The position numbers were made by a program, and so were the translations under genes. This document shows, piece after piece, positions 18,058 to 26,176 of a DNA stretch of 64,000 nucleotides. The stretch is from a virus. The stretch lies in IMG/VR virus record IMGVR_UViG_3300009488_000018, positions 1-64,000 of that record; one strand, given 5' to 3'. How positions within the stretch are numbered: the first letter of the stretch is position 1; each line of letters starts with the position of its first letter. Under the pieces are notes generated by a model that was not told the origin of the DNA, ran no database searches, and was given only the letters and a program-made list of their open reading frames with translations.

Positions 18058-18852
18058 ATGGATACAAGTTTGGTTACTCAAAAGTTCGAAGAGGTTGGCG
18101 CAAGAGTAAAATTTGGTGAAATCCGACCAACTCGTGAATCAGAAGGAGAAAAAATCAGGATTGACATTAGAACAGATCGTCTTGGTGAATACTACCTCAT
18201 CGATGCCAAAGATGAAGTTTTTGTTGATATACCTGATGTGCAAAAAGTCGACAGACATCTACTACTTTTTGCGAGAGACCCAGAGTTACGGCGATTCCTA
18301 TGCGGGCATGATGAAAGGAATTGGTTCATAGCTGCAATTCCAGAAGATAGTAGAGCTTCTAATGTTAAAGAGGCGAAAGAGTCGCTCAAACCTCGGGATG
18401 TTAAATTCTCTGAAAAGAGAGCCGGTGTTAAAAAGAAAGACTCAGAAAAAAGAAGAACTAAAGCTTTCGTGAGACAAGGAGAATGGTTCTTTATTCCAGT
18501 TCCAGAATTTCAAGTTCAAAAAAGCTTAATATTAAAGAACGAACCAATTCAAAGAAGTAGAGGAACTCCTCACATGGTTGAAGAAGTTTTCCGGAGAGGA
18601 GGGGAAAATCTTTACATCAGTAGAGAATATCCAAACGGACTCTCTGAAAATAGGTATCAAGATTTGATTAAATCAAATCCAGAACTTAAAAAAACACACT
18701 GGGAAGTTCGAAGAGTCAATCCTACAGTTTTTGGAAGAGGACGGGTTACTCATAAAGATCATAAAACTATCGTCCTCCAATTCTGGCATGAGATTATAAT
18801 GAATACTGAGTTTCGAGCTCGAGCTATGAGAAATGTTGCCTTTATAGATTGA
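18058..18852 (+). CDS. Hypothetical protein, 264 aa
   Basis: Good AAAGGA before ATG. The N-terminal half contains a beta-rich part (KIRIDIRTDRLGEYYLID) and the middle a basic linker (KKKDSEKRRTKAF). The C-terminal half holds EWFFIPVPEF, RGTPHMVEEVF and THKDHKTIVLQFWHEI, the last with His residues that could form a metal or active site. I cannot name the family. Stands in its own transcription unit after a terminator. Confidence 0.6.
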   Translation: MDTSLVTQKFEEVGARVKFGEIRPTRESEGEKIRIDIRTDRLGEYYLIDAKDEVFVDIPDVQKVDRHLLLFARDPELRRFLCGHDERNWFIAAIPEDSRASNVKEAKESLKPRDVKFSEKRAGVKKKDSEKRRTKAFVRQGEWFFIPVPEFQVQKSLILKNEPIQRSRGTPHMVEEVFRRGGENLYISREYPNGLSENRYQDLIKSNPELKKTHWEVRRVNPTVFGRGRVTHKDHKTIVLQFWHEIIMNTEFRARAMRNVAFID

Positions 18853-18858
18853 GGTGTT

Positions 18859-19356
18859 ATGATGACAGAATATGCAAAGTGTATAGGTTGTGGATATTGT
18901 TGTATAAAAGCTAAGTGTTCAGCTGCTTTAAGATTGTACCCAAATAGTAAACAATGTCCACAACTTATTTGGAATGGTGAAGATACAAGATATTATTGTG
19001 GACTAATGTTATTACCAGGAGAACTTGGTAGAGTTTATAGGAAGGAATTATATGCAGGAACGGGATGTAGTTCAAGCTTTTGTAATTCTTGGCGTAAGGA
19101 TATTAAACGACGAGATAAAAAAGATATTGAAAAAGTAAAAATAATTTCTCCAATAGACCAAAAGTTCCAAGTTTTTCTTCGTTCTCTGGGTAGGCAAGTT
19201 ATGAGTACTGACTTAATTAAATTAACTGTTTCAACTTTTGTTGCTGACTTAACACAAATGGGTTATGAAGAGTCTTATGCTGAATTTGTTGGAGATAATG
19301 TATTAATGTATATACAAAATAACAAACATTCTTTATTCTCAAAATTTATGGGGTAG
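18859..19356 (+). CDS. Cys-rich (YkgJ-like) metal-binding protein
   Basis: The first 80 residues contain CIGCGYCCIKAKCS, QCPQLIW, YYCGLMLLPG and GTGCSSSFCNSW, a Cys arrangement like YkgJ-type zinc/iron cluster proteins. The rest is helical. A second ATG lies 3 nt downstream. Function is unknown; metal-binding is likely. Confidence 0.6.
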   Translation: MMTEYAKCIGCGYCCIKAKCSAALRLYPNSKQCPQLIWNGEDTRYYCGLMLLPGELGRVYRKELYAGTGCSSSFCNSWRKDIKRRDKKDIEKVKIISPIDQKFQVFLRSLGRQVMSTDLIKLTVSTFVADLTQMGYEESYAEFVGDNVLMYIQNNKHSLFSKFMG

Positions 19357-19358
19357 AT

Positions 19359-19889
19359 ATGTATTATTTCAAAAACATGGCAGGAAAAACTTGTAATGAA
19401 GAAGTAAGAGAAGAATTAACACACGCTGGTATTATACCAATATATCCAGTTACTCTCAAACATTCGGAAGTAAAAACGTCTGTAGCAGGAGTTCTTGGTT
19501 GTTGGTACGATCCTGAAGAAATAAAAGTCAGTTTAAATAAGTCTAGAATACTCCAAGAAATGGACTTTTTAGAATTGACAAAGGACCTTTTCAGATATAT
19601 TTTTTCGAGAGCTTGGACATACTGGGTTTGTCATGGTCCGGTACCATTAACAGTAGCTAAAGAATTATATTCAACTGAAATTGGAAAGAAGTCTGTACGA
19701 GTTACTGGTAATTGTACATGTCCACCACCAAAGGATCCTTGGTTAAATCCCTATGATGGACCCTATGGAACAGAGGGTTCAGCAGTATATTTGTATCATA
19801 TTGACACAGTCGAAGGATTGAGATTATTCGTAGACAAACTGAAAGAATACAAACTTGACCAGGTTCCAAGACAATACAAGTTTAGTTAG
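19359..19889 (+). CDS. Hypothetical protein, 176 aa
   Basis: Begins two bases after the preceding stop. Contains SRAWTYWVCHGPVPLTVAKELY and CTCPPPKDPWLNPYDGPYG. No membrane or signal sequence. A gene further right (53602-54003) also has a WxxxHGP-type segment (WLLCHGPSTLGFHG), a weak hint of relation. Confidence 0.55.
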   Translation: MYYFKNMAGKTCNEEVREELTHAGIIPIYPVTLKHSEVKTSVAGVLGCWYDPEEIKVSLNKSRILQEMDFLELTKDLFRYIFSRAWTYWVCHGPVPLTVAKELYSTEIGKKSVRVTGNCTCPPPKDPWLNPYDGPYGTEGSAVYLYHIDTVEGLRLFVDKLKEYKLDQVPRQYKFS

Positions 19890-19900
19890 GAGAGACCATT

Positions 19901-20416
19901 ATGATAAAACTAAATATAGGTGAGGCAATCCAGATCTTAGAAGCACTTTATAGTTCAGACGACCCAATAGAATTTAGAGGAAAAGAAACATCTCCAAACG
20001 GTCTTCTTTATGATGACTTTGGTCTTTACGAAGCACAAGGTGCTTCAGGAATTCGAATTCAATTCCATACATTAAGTGGAAAAAAGATATCAGGTTCGTT
20101 ACATACAATGGTACGAGAAAGACTAGGACTAAGCATCAAACAAACAAAAACAAAAGAACCTAAAAAAGTTGTGAAAACGTATCATTTATATGAATGGGGA
20201 ATGCGAGGAAGTGGTGAATTCCATCCAGAAGTAATAACTGAAATTCAAAAAGACACTGAAATAGACTTCTCATTTAGTGGCGATTCATTTGTAGATTATT
20301 CTACACTTGCAGATGAAATTGTTCAGCAACTTGCAGACCACGGTTTTAAATATGATTGTTATTCTGATGACGACATTATTATAAAGATAACTATGTCAAA
20401 TAAACAAGAGGAATAA
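19901..20416 (+). CDS. Hypothetical protein, 171 aa
   Basis: AGGAGAGACC precedes the ATG. Sequence is mixed alpha/beta with a basic middle (KQTKTKEPKKVVKTY) and acidic C-terminus (SDDDIIIKITMSNKQEE). No recognised motif. Confidence 0.55.
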   Translation: MIKLNIGEAIQILEALYSSDDPIEFRGKETSPNGLLYDDFGLYEAQGASGIRIQFHTLSGKKISGSLHTMVRERLGLSIKQTKTKEPKKVVKTYHLYEWGMRGSGEFHPEVITEIQKDTEIDFSFSGDSFVDYSTLADEIVQQLADHGFKYDCYSDDDIIIKITMSNKQEE

Positions 20417-20419
20417 GTT

Positions 20420-20653
20420 ATGTTACGAGAACTTATAGAGTACATAAAATGGTTACGAGACGGTAAACCAATGCTTACTTATCCTGGTTTCCATTGTGGA
20501 GCATGTGGTCGTTGGGAGGACGAAGAATTCTCTATACCAAAACATAAATCTGATGGAGAATGGGCTGATACATGGGGATTATGTAAACAATGTATACAAG
20601 AAAGTACAGGAGTTAATCATGAAATACAAAGTCAAATATCAAAGAAGAAGTAG
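20420..20653 (+). CDS. Small zinc-binding protein
   Basis: A 77-residue protein with CGACGRWED and CKQCIQES, two Cys pairs as in a treble-clef or ribbon finger. Overlaps the start of the next gene by 35 bp in another frame. Confidence 0.55.
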   Translation: MLRELIEYIKWLRDGKPMLTYPGFHCGACGRWEDEEFSIPKHKSDGEWADTWGLCKQCIQESTGVNHEIQSQISKKK

Positions 20654-20876
20654 AGACGGTTATTCATTGAAAAACATTACAGATATATTTTCAACTGGTC
20701 TTTCTCAAGAAAAATTTGTTGAGGTTTTCAATAAACTGAGAGAAGGCAGTAGCACAATGCCCATAACCGTTAACGACGTAAAAAAAGTAAGATTTAATAG
20801 AGTAGAAGTATTTTCTGTTGTCTTACTAACAATTAGTATATTAGTAGCAATTTTCTCATTTCTTATGAAAAACTAA
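20619..20876 (+). CDS. Small membrane protein
   Basis: The ATG at 20619 has CAGGAG before it. The 85-residue product has a basic N-terminal half and one strong C-terminal transmembrane span (FSVVLLTISILVAIFSFLM). Overlaps the preceding gene. Unknown role at the membrane. Confidence 0.55.
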   Translation: MKYKVKYQRRSRDGYSLKNITDIFSTGLSQEKFVEVFNKLREGSSTMPITVNDVKKVRFNRVEVFSVVLLTISILVAIFSFLMKN

Positions 20877-20892
20877 ATAAGGAGAGACAATC

Positions 20893-21267
20893 ATGAGAAA
20901 AGTTAAGTTTAAAGTAGTAATAACTAATCGTCGTATTAGTTACTATGCTCAAGGGAAATATTGTAAAATATACAATAAAGGTGAAATCGTAACTGCCGAG
21001 AAACATACAATTGGTATTGCAGTATTTAAAAAGAAACAGAACGCTGAGAAATTCATAGATAGACATGTCGTAGGACAAATCATAACTGTAGAACCAATTG
21101 GCAGAGGAAAAACTTTCAGTCTTGTTTTTGGTAGTCAAGATGAAGATTCATTGAATTTCTTTTATCATGAACTATCAGAATGTCCTAAGTTTCTTGATTT
21201 TGCTATAGACAGGTCAATAACACCAAAAGGAACAATCTTCTATCCAGCAGTAAAAGTATTAGATTAA
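20893..21267 (+). CDS. Hypothetical protein, 124 aa
   Basis: Good AAGGAGAG site. Basic N-terminus (MRKVKFKVVITNRRI) and mixed alpha/beta sequence with FSLVFGSQDEDSLNFFYHEL. No family recognised. Confidence 0.55.
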   Translation: MRKVKFKVVITNRRISYYAQGKYCKIYNKGEIVTAEKHTIGIAVFKKKQNAEKFIDRHVVGQIITVEPIGRGKTFSLVFGSQDEDSLNFFYHELSECPKFLDFAIDRSITPKGTIFYPAVKVLD

Positions 21268-21279
21268 AGGGATAAGACT

Positions 21280-21534
21280 ATGATAGACCATAAAACAATA
21301 ACTAAATGGTTAATAGATTTTTCTGAGGACAGAGAATCTATACAAATTGAACTTGACTCTAATGGAAGTCTTGCTGATATAGTCTTCAATGGAAGTTTTG
21401 AAGAAATGATAAAGCATATAAAATATGTGATAAAAATAGATAAAGTTTCTGTATTTACAAAGAGACAAATTCAAGCAAGACTTATCATACAACTTACAAA
21501 CAAATATGGACTACAACTAAATGAGTGGTCATAG
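21280..21534 (+). CDS. Hypothetical protein, 84 aa
   Basis: A small soluble protein (MIDHKTITKWLIDFSEDRESIQ ...) in the tight rightward run, 12 bp after its neighbour. No motif seen. Confidence 0.5.
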   Translation: MIDHKTITKWLIDFSEDRESIQIELDSNGSLADIVFNGSFEEMIKHIKYVIKIDKVSVFTKRQIQARLIIQLTNKYGLQLNEWS

Positions 21535-21546
21535 AAAGGAGAAGAA

Positions 21547-21828
21547 GTGTTTAATAACTTGTCCACAAAACTAAAAGTTAGATCATCAAGGTTTGCGAGA
21601 GAACATTCTAGTGGTCTCGCCAAAACAATTTTCATCTTGATTGTTGCAGCGATTTGTTTTATACCGTTCTATATTGGTTTACTTTTTTGGTGGTTGATAT
21701 CTCCATCAGGATTTTGGCCAGTTTTTGCAACATCAGCATTACTATTAGTAATTTTCGGTTCAACACAAACAATATGTCTTATTATTAGCATCATTGTTAT
21801 TATTAATGTTCTAGTTGAAGATCTCTAG
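21547..21828 (+). CDS. Small membrane protein (GTG start)
   Basis: GTG start with AAAGGAGAAGAA before it. A basic N-terminus is followed by two hydrophobic spans (TIFILIVAAICFIPFYIGLLFWWL and VFATSALLLVIFG ... IISIIVIINVL). Likely inner-membrane. Function unknown. Confidence 0.6.
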   Translation: MFNNLSTKLKVRSSRFAREHSSGLAKTIFILIVAAICFIPFYIGLLFWWLISPSGFWPVFATSALLLVIFGSTQTICLIISIIVIINVLVEDL

Positions 21829-21843
21829 AAACAGGAGAACATA

Positions 21844-22209
21844 ATGAGAACAGAAGAAGAACATGTTGAATATACAAATACATATTACATATGTGAAAGA
21901 TGTAACTACAGATGGTTAGGTTCTAAAATATATATTGTTTGTTGTCCTAAACATGGTGATCTTTGTGCTCATTGCGCTACAAATATAGACCCTAAGAAGC
22001 TAGTCTTCCCTTTTGTAATATGTCCAGAATGTAAAATTACAGGAAATGAAATTATAAGTTACCAGTACCAGAACAATAACCCTCCAACTGGTCCAAACTG
22101 TCAGTGGGACAAAATACTTTTGCCAGAATCTTTCGTAATAATACGAGACGATTCATCAGGTTATTGGATTGGTTCTAAAAAGGAGGCAGTTGATGAGAAT
22201 AATAGTTAA
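21844..22209 (+). CDS. Zinc-finger-like protein, paralogue 1
   Basis: A 121-residue protein with YICERCNYRW, CCPKHGDLCAHC and VICPECK: several CxxC pairs typical of a zinc-bound finger. The same order (CERC.W, CPKHG.LC..C, CPxC) occurs in the next gene, so they are tandem paralogues. Both end in WIGS.. motifs. Confidence 0.6.
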   Translation: MRTEEEHVEYTNTYYICERCNYRWLGSKIYIVCCPKHGDLCAHCATNIDPKKLVFPFVICPECKITGNEIISYQYQNNNPPTGPNCQWDKILLPESFVIIRDDSSGYWIGSKKEAVDENNS

Positions 22210-22456
22210 AAATATTAAAGTAAATCACTACGTTTGCGAAAGATGTGGACGTGAATGGCAAGAGAGAATGTGGATAACAAAATGTCCTAAACATGGAGAG
22301 TTCTGTGCAGATTGTTCTATTTCCGAAAACGGGGAAAAGTTAGTATGTCCAGACTGTCGTTCTGAGATGGCTAGGGATATACAAACAATTACATACCCAT
22401 ACGTTGAAATAAAAAAAGACTTTGCAGGAGTTTGGATTGGTTCTATTTCAACTTAG
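22193..22456 (+). CDS. Zinc-finger-like protein, paralogue 2
   Basis: The ATG at 22193 follows AGGAGGCAGTTG; the longer frame lacks such a site. The 87-residue product repeats the Cys pattern of its neighbour (CERCGREWQ, CPKHGEFCADC, CPDCRSE) and ends GVWIGSIST. Its TAG stop is part of the promoter-like motif that precedes the tmRNA gene. Confidence 0.6.
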   Translation: MRIIVKNIKVNHYVCERCGREWQERMWITKCPKHGEFCADCSISENGEKLVCPDCRSEMARDIQTITYPYVEIKKDFAGVWIGSIST

Positions 22457-22468
22457 AACAAAATAAAT
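22453..22468 (+). promoter_or_regulatory. AGAACA motif directly before tmRNA (candidate promoter)
   Basis: TTAGAACAAAATAAAT ends exactly where the tmRNA acceptor stem (GGGGGTG) starts. The same motif lies before the large RNA at 52554 and before many leftward genes. Confidence 0.6.
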
Positions 22469-22821
22469 GGGGGTGAATGGCTTCGACGGGGACAATGAAA
22501 TATATGTTGCGTATCGCGGGCGGCTGACCGTGTTAAAACCAGTCAAATTAAACATAGTCGCAGATGACTATTACCAAGAGATGCGCTTAGCTGCGTAACT
22601 CCGTTCTTTTCCCGTCCCTCTCCGTGGACTCGAAAAGAGCGTCGACTTTAACGGAGATAGCTTGATTTTCTGTCCACAAAAATCAGGCGAGACACTGTGG
22701 ACTTAATCTTCATACAAGTTGTCTGGATACGAGTAAGAAGATGACATTTATAATCCAGAATATATACGTAGAAGCATGTGTTGAAAGTTTTCGGACTCGG
22801 GTTCGATTCCCGACACCTCCA
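22469..22821 (+). ncRNA. ssrA: tmRNA (transfer-messenger RNA)
   Basis: The 5' end GGGGGTGAATGGCTTCGAC and the 3' end with a T-arm GGTTCGATTCC and CACCTCC pair into a 7-bp acceptor (one G-U). The tag frame begins GCA at 22560, preceded by the usual AGTC, and encodes ADDYYQEMRLAA before TAA at 22596. Length (about 353 nt) is normal. Discriminator A is followed by TCCA rather than CCA, so CCA would be added by the host. tmRNA with SmpB frees stalled ribosomes and tags nascent proteins for ClpXP-type proteases. Phage copies are known but uncommon. Confidence 0.93.
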
Positions 22822-22843
22822 TCCAAGGTTACTGGAGAAACTA

Positions 22844-23185
22844 ATGGAAACTATAGGAAAGACGTATGTCAGCAAAACAGACGAAGAACTGAAACAAGTC
22901 GCGTTAGACTTATTTAAGGGTATTATTTTTTCGGATCGACACTTGATAAATGAACCTAACATGCTTACTTCAGTATTCATGGTACTTCCAATGTTAGATA
23001 AAGAAAAATTAGAAGAACTAAAAAATAATGATGTACATTTCATTTTTGAGTATCTTGATAAAGCTTTGCCGAGGTCTATAAATGGCTGTCCGGCATTTAT
23101 GTCACTACAATATCTTGATAAAGACGACACTGAAAAGATGTTTAAATATTATAGAGAAATAGAAAGAAAAGTTAAGTCAGTATAA
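22844..23185 (+). CDS. Hypothetical protein, 113 aa
   Basis: The ATG at 22844 is used since the longer frame would lie inside tmRNA; ACTGGAGAAACTA precedes it. Soluble, helical protein (METIGKTYVSKTDEELKQVALDLF ...). The GGAGAAACT at its start matches one arm of the inverted repeat at 23202-23282. No family recognised. Confidence 0.6.
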   Translation: METIGKTYVSKTDEELKQVALDLFKGIIFSDRHLINEPNMLTSVFMVLPMLDKEKLEELKNNDVHFIFEYLDKALPRSINGCPAFMSLQYLDKDDTEKMFKYYREIERKVKSV

Positions 23186-23201
23186 TTAGCGTCTATTTTA
23201 A

Positions 23202-23282
23202 AGTCACTGGAGAAACTGGATTATCGAGCCAACATCCAAGATGAAAATTTAAAAAGCGCTCCTAGAAGTTTCTCCAGTGACT
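23202..23282 (+). repeat. Perfect 16-bp inverted repeat with 49-nt loop
   Basis: AGTCACTGGAGAAACT (23202) and its exact complement (23267) enclose 49 nt. No T-tract follows, so a simple terminator is unlikely. The arm shares CTGGAGAAACT with the ribosome site of the gene at 22844. It may be an RNA regulatory element or protein-binding palindrome. Confidence 0.65.
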
Positions 23283-23336
23283 CCTTCCTTTATTCCACAT
23301 CTAATAGTAAAACAAATCTAACAAGAGGCAACTACG

Positions 23337-23618
23337 ATGAAACGAGATTTAAGTTTCTTAAATAAAGAAATAACAAATCGAATAAAAAAGTGGATTATCG
23401 AAAGTAATAAATGGAATTGTCCATTCCTTTATAATGTTATATACATGGATCCTCAATCTGGACTTACACACCACTGTAATTATTGTGAGAAAATATTTCC
23501 AGGAATCAAGGGGAGACAAAACCCAAAGACAACAATAAGAAATTGTCCTTGTGGCCACTACGAGTTCAGATATGTAAAACGTATAGCCAATCTCATAATC
23601 AAAGAAATACCTAAATAA
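23337..23618 (+). CDS. Tandem-paralogue zinc-finger protein A
   Basis: A 93-residue protein with MKRDLSFLNK at the N-terminus and CNYCEKIFPGIKG, then NCPCGHYEFRYVKRIANLIIK. Two Cys pairs likely bind zinc. The next gene is a close copy including its leader GAGGCAACTACG, so the pair arose by tandem duplication. Confidence 0.65.
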   Translation: MKRDLSFLNKEITNRIKKWIIESNKWNCPFLYNVIYMDPQSGLTHHCNYCEKIFPGIKGRQNPKTTIRNCPCGHYEFRYVKRIANLIIKEIPK

Positions 23619-23631
23619 AGAGGCAACTACG

Positions 23632-23910
23632 ATGAAACGAGATTTAAGTTTTTTAAATAGACGAATAATACGTCGAATAAAAAAGTGGGTCAAAGGTAGT
23701 AAATGGAATTATTGTCCATTCATTTATCAATTACCTAGCTTCAGATTATTTGGTTTTAAATCTAAACGTCGATGTTATTATTGTGAGAAAATATTTCCAG
23801 GAATCAAGGGTAAAGAAAAACCAGAAAGAACAATAAGTAATTGTCCTTGTGGCCACTATGAATATAGGTACGTAAAACGTATAGCTAACCTCATAATAAA
23901 ACTAAGTTAA
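23632..23910 (+). CDS. Tandem-paralogue zinc-finger protein B
   Basis: A 92-residue copy of the previous gene: MKRDLSFLNR, CYYCEKIFPGIKG and NCPCGHYEYRYVKRIANLIIK are kept, while the middle part has diverged (FRLFGFKSKRR). Same AGAGGCAACTACG leader. Function unknown. Confidence 0.65.
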   Translation: MKRDLSFLNRRIIRRIKKWVKGSKWNYCPFIYQLPSFRLFGFKSKRRCYYCEKIFPGIKGKEKPERTISNCPCGHYEYRYVKRIANLIIKLS

Positions 23911-23927
23911 TAGAAAGGAGGCTTACA

Positions 23928-24272
23928 GTGTTACGTAAAGATGGAAGAGTTAAGTTCTATACAGTTCAGTATCTTTCCACAGTATCTAACCAGTGGACAG
24001 AACTCAAGCTTGAGAACTTTATTGGTGTAAGTCAAAAAGATGCTTACAACCCGCTTGAAGAACCCTATAGAAGTTTTACATTAAGTGGGAAATGTTGGCA
24101 AACAATCGGAGAACGAGGATGTTATAACAAGAAGGTTGCTATCAGACTTCTCAAACTTCTCAATGCAAAATATACTAAAATATCTTTCCGTGTCATACAT
24201 GTCGAAATGTGGCAAGAAACACAACAAGTATATCCTCACCAACACTATCCAATACCAATACCAAGGAGATAA
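23928..24272 (+). CDS. Hypothetical protein, 114 aa (GTG start)
   Basis: GTG start after AAAGGAGGCTTACA. Basic protein with FYTVQYLSTVSNQWTELKL and a His/Pro-rich C-terminus (YPHQHYPIPIPRR). No recognised motif. Confidence 0.55.
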   Translation: MLRKDGRVKFYTVQYLSTVSNQWTELKLENFIGVSQKDAYNPLEEPYRSFTLSGKCWQTIGERGCYNKKVAIRLLKLLNAKYTKISFRVIHVEMWQETQQVYPHQHYPIPIPRR

Positions 24273-24273
24273 A

Positions 24274-24426
24274 ATGTTAATTGAGATTGATGAACATGTA
24301 ATCAACAAAGTTAAAGACATCGCAAAAGAGAGCTGCGACAAAAAAACTGATTTAGATGAAATAGACGAGTTCATACAAGACATAATTGAAGAATGGATCC
24401 TTAGAAAAGAAACTTTGAAAGGTTAA
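24274..24426 (+). CDS. Small acidic helical protein
   Basis: ATG 24274 follows AAGGAGATAAA; a longer frame would overlap the gene before. The 50-residue product is acidic and helical (MLIEIDEHVINKVKDIAKES ...). Unknown. Confidence 0.55.
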   Translation: MLIEIDEHVINKVKDIAKESCDKKTDLDEIDEFIQDIIEEWILRKETLKG

Positions 24427-24436
24427 GGAAGGAATT

Positions 24437-24814
24437 ATGTTAGAAAAAAAAATATGTAAGAGATGTCGTATAAAGGAATTCAATAGTAGTAAAGGATGGA
24501 ACGAGTTCACAGAATCGTGGTTCGATCCATACATATACAAAGTGGGTGGGACAGTAATCCGTCCAGGTCATGTACATTGTCCCTACCCCATACTTGAGAG
24601 ATGGAGAGAGAGGGCATTAGAAAAGATAAGAAAATCTGGATTGTTCGAAAAATGGGAACTTGGTCTCATTGAAAGTCAGTTCGGAATCTTTGATTCTCAA
24701 GTACATTTAACAGAAGAAGACCCCCCACCATGGTGTCCTTACAAAAAAGAACATAGAAAAGATCTGAAAATTACATTGGACCATGGATCTAGTCTAAGAG
24801 AAAGATTTAGTTAA
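24437..24814 (+). CDS. Cys-containing hypothetical protein
   Basis: A 125-residue protein starting MLEKKICKRCRIKEF with a CxxC pair and further Cys/His residues (HVHCPYP, PPPWCPYKKEH), which may form a metal site. Followed by a long hairpin that may end transcription. Confidence 0.55.
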   Translation: MLEKKICKRCRIKEFNSSKGWNEFTESWFDPYIYKVGGTVIRPGHVHCPYPILERWRERALEKIRKSGLFEKWELGLIESQFGIFDSQVHLTEEDPPPWCPYKKEHRKDLKITLDHGSSLRERFS

Positions 24815-24826
24815 GAAACTAAAGTT

Positions 24827-24902
24827 TGGAAGGTGATGATTTTCCCACCATACCCACCAAAAATGGCGCGGAAAGCATGTTTCAGCCAGTCATCACCTTC
24901 CA
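24827..24902 (+). terminator. Long hairpin, terminator-like
   Basis: A 13-bp perfect stem TGGAAGGTGATGA/TCATCACCTTCCA encloses 50 nt. Only a weak T-run follows (CATTATTC), so it could be a terminator, an RNA-processing site or a regulatory element. Confidence 0.5.
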
Positions 24903-24926
24903 TTATTCATAAGAAGGAGAAACCAG

Positions 24927-25094
24927 ATGGAAAAAGAAGATATTGAAGATCTCAAGAAAATAAGGTACGAAGTAGAAAGGATAATGAGCTCTTTCTCAAA
25001 TATCAATAAGATCCTAAATTATTGGATTGAAAGGCTCGAAAAAAAAGAATTAAATACTGATGCCAAAGGAGAAGCAGATGCCGATAGCCTGTAA
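24927..25094 (+). CDS. Small coiled-coil-like protein
   Basis: A 55-residue frame with AAGGAGAAACC before ATG. Charged helix MEKEDIEDLKKIRYEVERIM with heptad spacing. It overlaps the next gene by 17 bp in another frame. Unknown. Confidence 0.55.
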   Translation: MEKEDIEDLKKIRYEVERIMSSFSNINKILNYWIERLEKKELNTDAKGEADADSL

Positions 25095-25347
25095 ATATTG
25101 TATCGCTACTAAGGGACTAAAGGGAAGTGATATCGATAAACTTCCTAAAACCAATGAGGAACTTTTTCAACATATAGAAACGGAACACCATGTACCAATA
25201 ATTAGGGAAAATGAAACAGAAGAAGAATGTTTGGAGCGGTTTAAAAGAGAGAATCCAGAAGCTGGTGGTCCTAACTGTAAATGTCCCGCTTGTCAACGTA
25301 AAGGAGAGGTTCAGGATCTGTTAAACGATCTTCAATGTCATAATTAG
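25078..25347 (+). CDS. Small Cys-rich zinc-finger protein
   Basis: ATG 25078 with AAAGGAG. The 89-residue product has CKYCIATKG, an HIETEHHVP helix and CKCPACQRKG; the CxxC...HxxxxH layout resembles a C2H2-type finger. Overlaps the gene before. Confidence 0.6.
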   Translation: MPIACKYCIATKGLKGSDIDKLPKTNEELFQHIETEHHVPIIRENETEEECLERFKRENPEAGGPNCKCPACQRKGEVQDLLNDLQCHN

Positions 25348-25362
25348 AAGAAAGGAGATAAC

Positions 25363-25587
25363 ATGTCAATCTTTCCAAAACCAGAAGTTCTTAATGAGCA
25401 AATTGAGGACGAAAAGTCAATATATAAATGCTCCAACTGTAATAAAGAATTTCCTGGAAAAGAAATGAAATTTCAAGATGGTCTTCCAGATAATTTTCAA
25501 ATTGCAGGTCTGGACCAAAACCAAAAAATACCACAGTGTCCTCATTGTGACAAACTTGCGTTTTTTGGTTTTGAAAAAGTAAGATAA
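25363..25587 (+). CDS. Small zinc-ribbon protein
   Basis: A 74-residue protein with YKCSNCNKEFPG and IPQCPHCDKLAF, two Cys pairs separated by about 30 residues as in a zinc ribbon. AAAGGAG precedes the ATG. Function unknown. Confidence 0.6.
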   Translation: MSIFPKPEVLNEQIEDEKSIYKCSNCNKEFPGKEMKFQDGLPDNFQIAGLDQNQKIPQCPHCDKLAFFGFEKVR

Positions 25588-25598
25588 AAGGAAGGAGC

Positions 25599-25880
25599 AT
25601 GAATAAGAAAAAAATAGAATATCTTTTAGATCATTGGAAACTAGGAATTCATCTCGTCCTGCATACCAATAGATTCGGGGTGAATAATGACTGGTGGTTT
25701 CAGTATCGTGAATCACTTTTTGGGTATCGACCTTGGTGGAAAACCCTACTTAACTTGATTACTGTACGTCCAATGATAAGAAATTATAAAGCTATGAAAC
25801 ACAGAGCTATATATCTTGGCTTTATGCATCCAGATGAAGTAAGACTTTTATGGGGTAAACACCCCTGGTTTGATGATTAA
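25599..25880 (+). CDS. Hypothetical protein, 93 aa
   Basis: Basic protein rich in Trp, His and aromatic residues (WWFQYRESLFGYRPWWKTLLN). AAGGAAGGAGC precedes the ATG. No motif recognised. Confidence 0.55.
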   Translation: MNKKKIEYLLDHWKLGIHLVLHTNRFGVNNDWWFQYRESLFGYRPWWKTLLNLITVRPMIRNYKAMKHRAIYLGFMHPDEVRLLWGKHPWFDD

Positions 25881-25914
25881 AGAGAATATCGGAATCAAGA
25901 AAGGAGTATAACTT

Positions 25915-26127
25915 GTGACAAAAATGATAGAACTATATATACAGAGTCCTAAAACGGAGAAAATTAAAACCGCAAAAGGCACAGTGGACTACTCTGATTG
26001 GTTAGAACAAGAAAGGGACCGGATTAGTTCAGACCCGACTCGGACTGTAGAAGTCAGGGAAAGTAAGAGTGGTGATCAAGTATCTCTCTGGGTTGATGTT
26101 ACGAAACGTAAACGTATCAGAGTATAG
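25915..26127 (+). CDS. Tandem-paralogue small protein A (GTG start)
   Basis: A 70-residue product: MIELYIQSPKTEK, KGTVDYSDWLEQERDRISSDPTR and a WVDV end. GTG start after AAAGGAGTATAACTT. The next gene is a clear copy. Between them lies a short block of the ARYNN 5-bp repeat. Unknown function. Confidence 0.6.
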   Translation: MTKMIELYIQSPKTEKIKTAKGTVDYSDWLEQERDRISSDPTRTVEVRESKSGDQVSLWVDVTKRKRIRV

Positions 26128-26143
26128 CCCAGCGGAATGCAGC
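26113..26143 (+). repeat. ARYNN 5-bp repeat, satellite block 1
   Basis: AGTAT AGCCC AGCGG AATGC AGCAA AGTAA read in phase, the same 5-bp period as the large array at 27041-28385. It overlaps the end of one paralogue and lies in the leader of the next. Confidence 0.65.
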
Positions 26144-26176
26144 AAAGTAATTAATTTTAAACGGAAGGAGTTACTT

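Noticed and set aside
24827-24902. Riboswitch before the gene at 24927
   Set aside because: A single 13-bp helix with an unstructured loop and no match to a known aptamer core that I can recognise.
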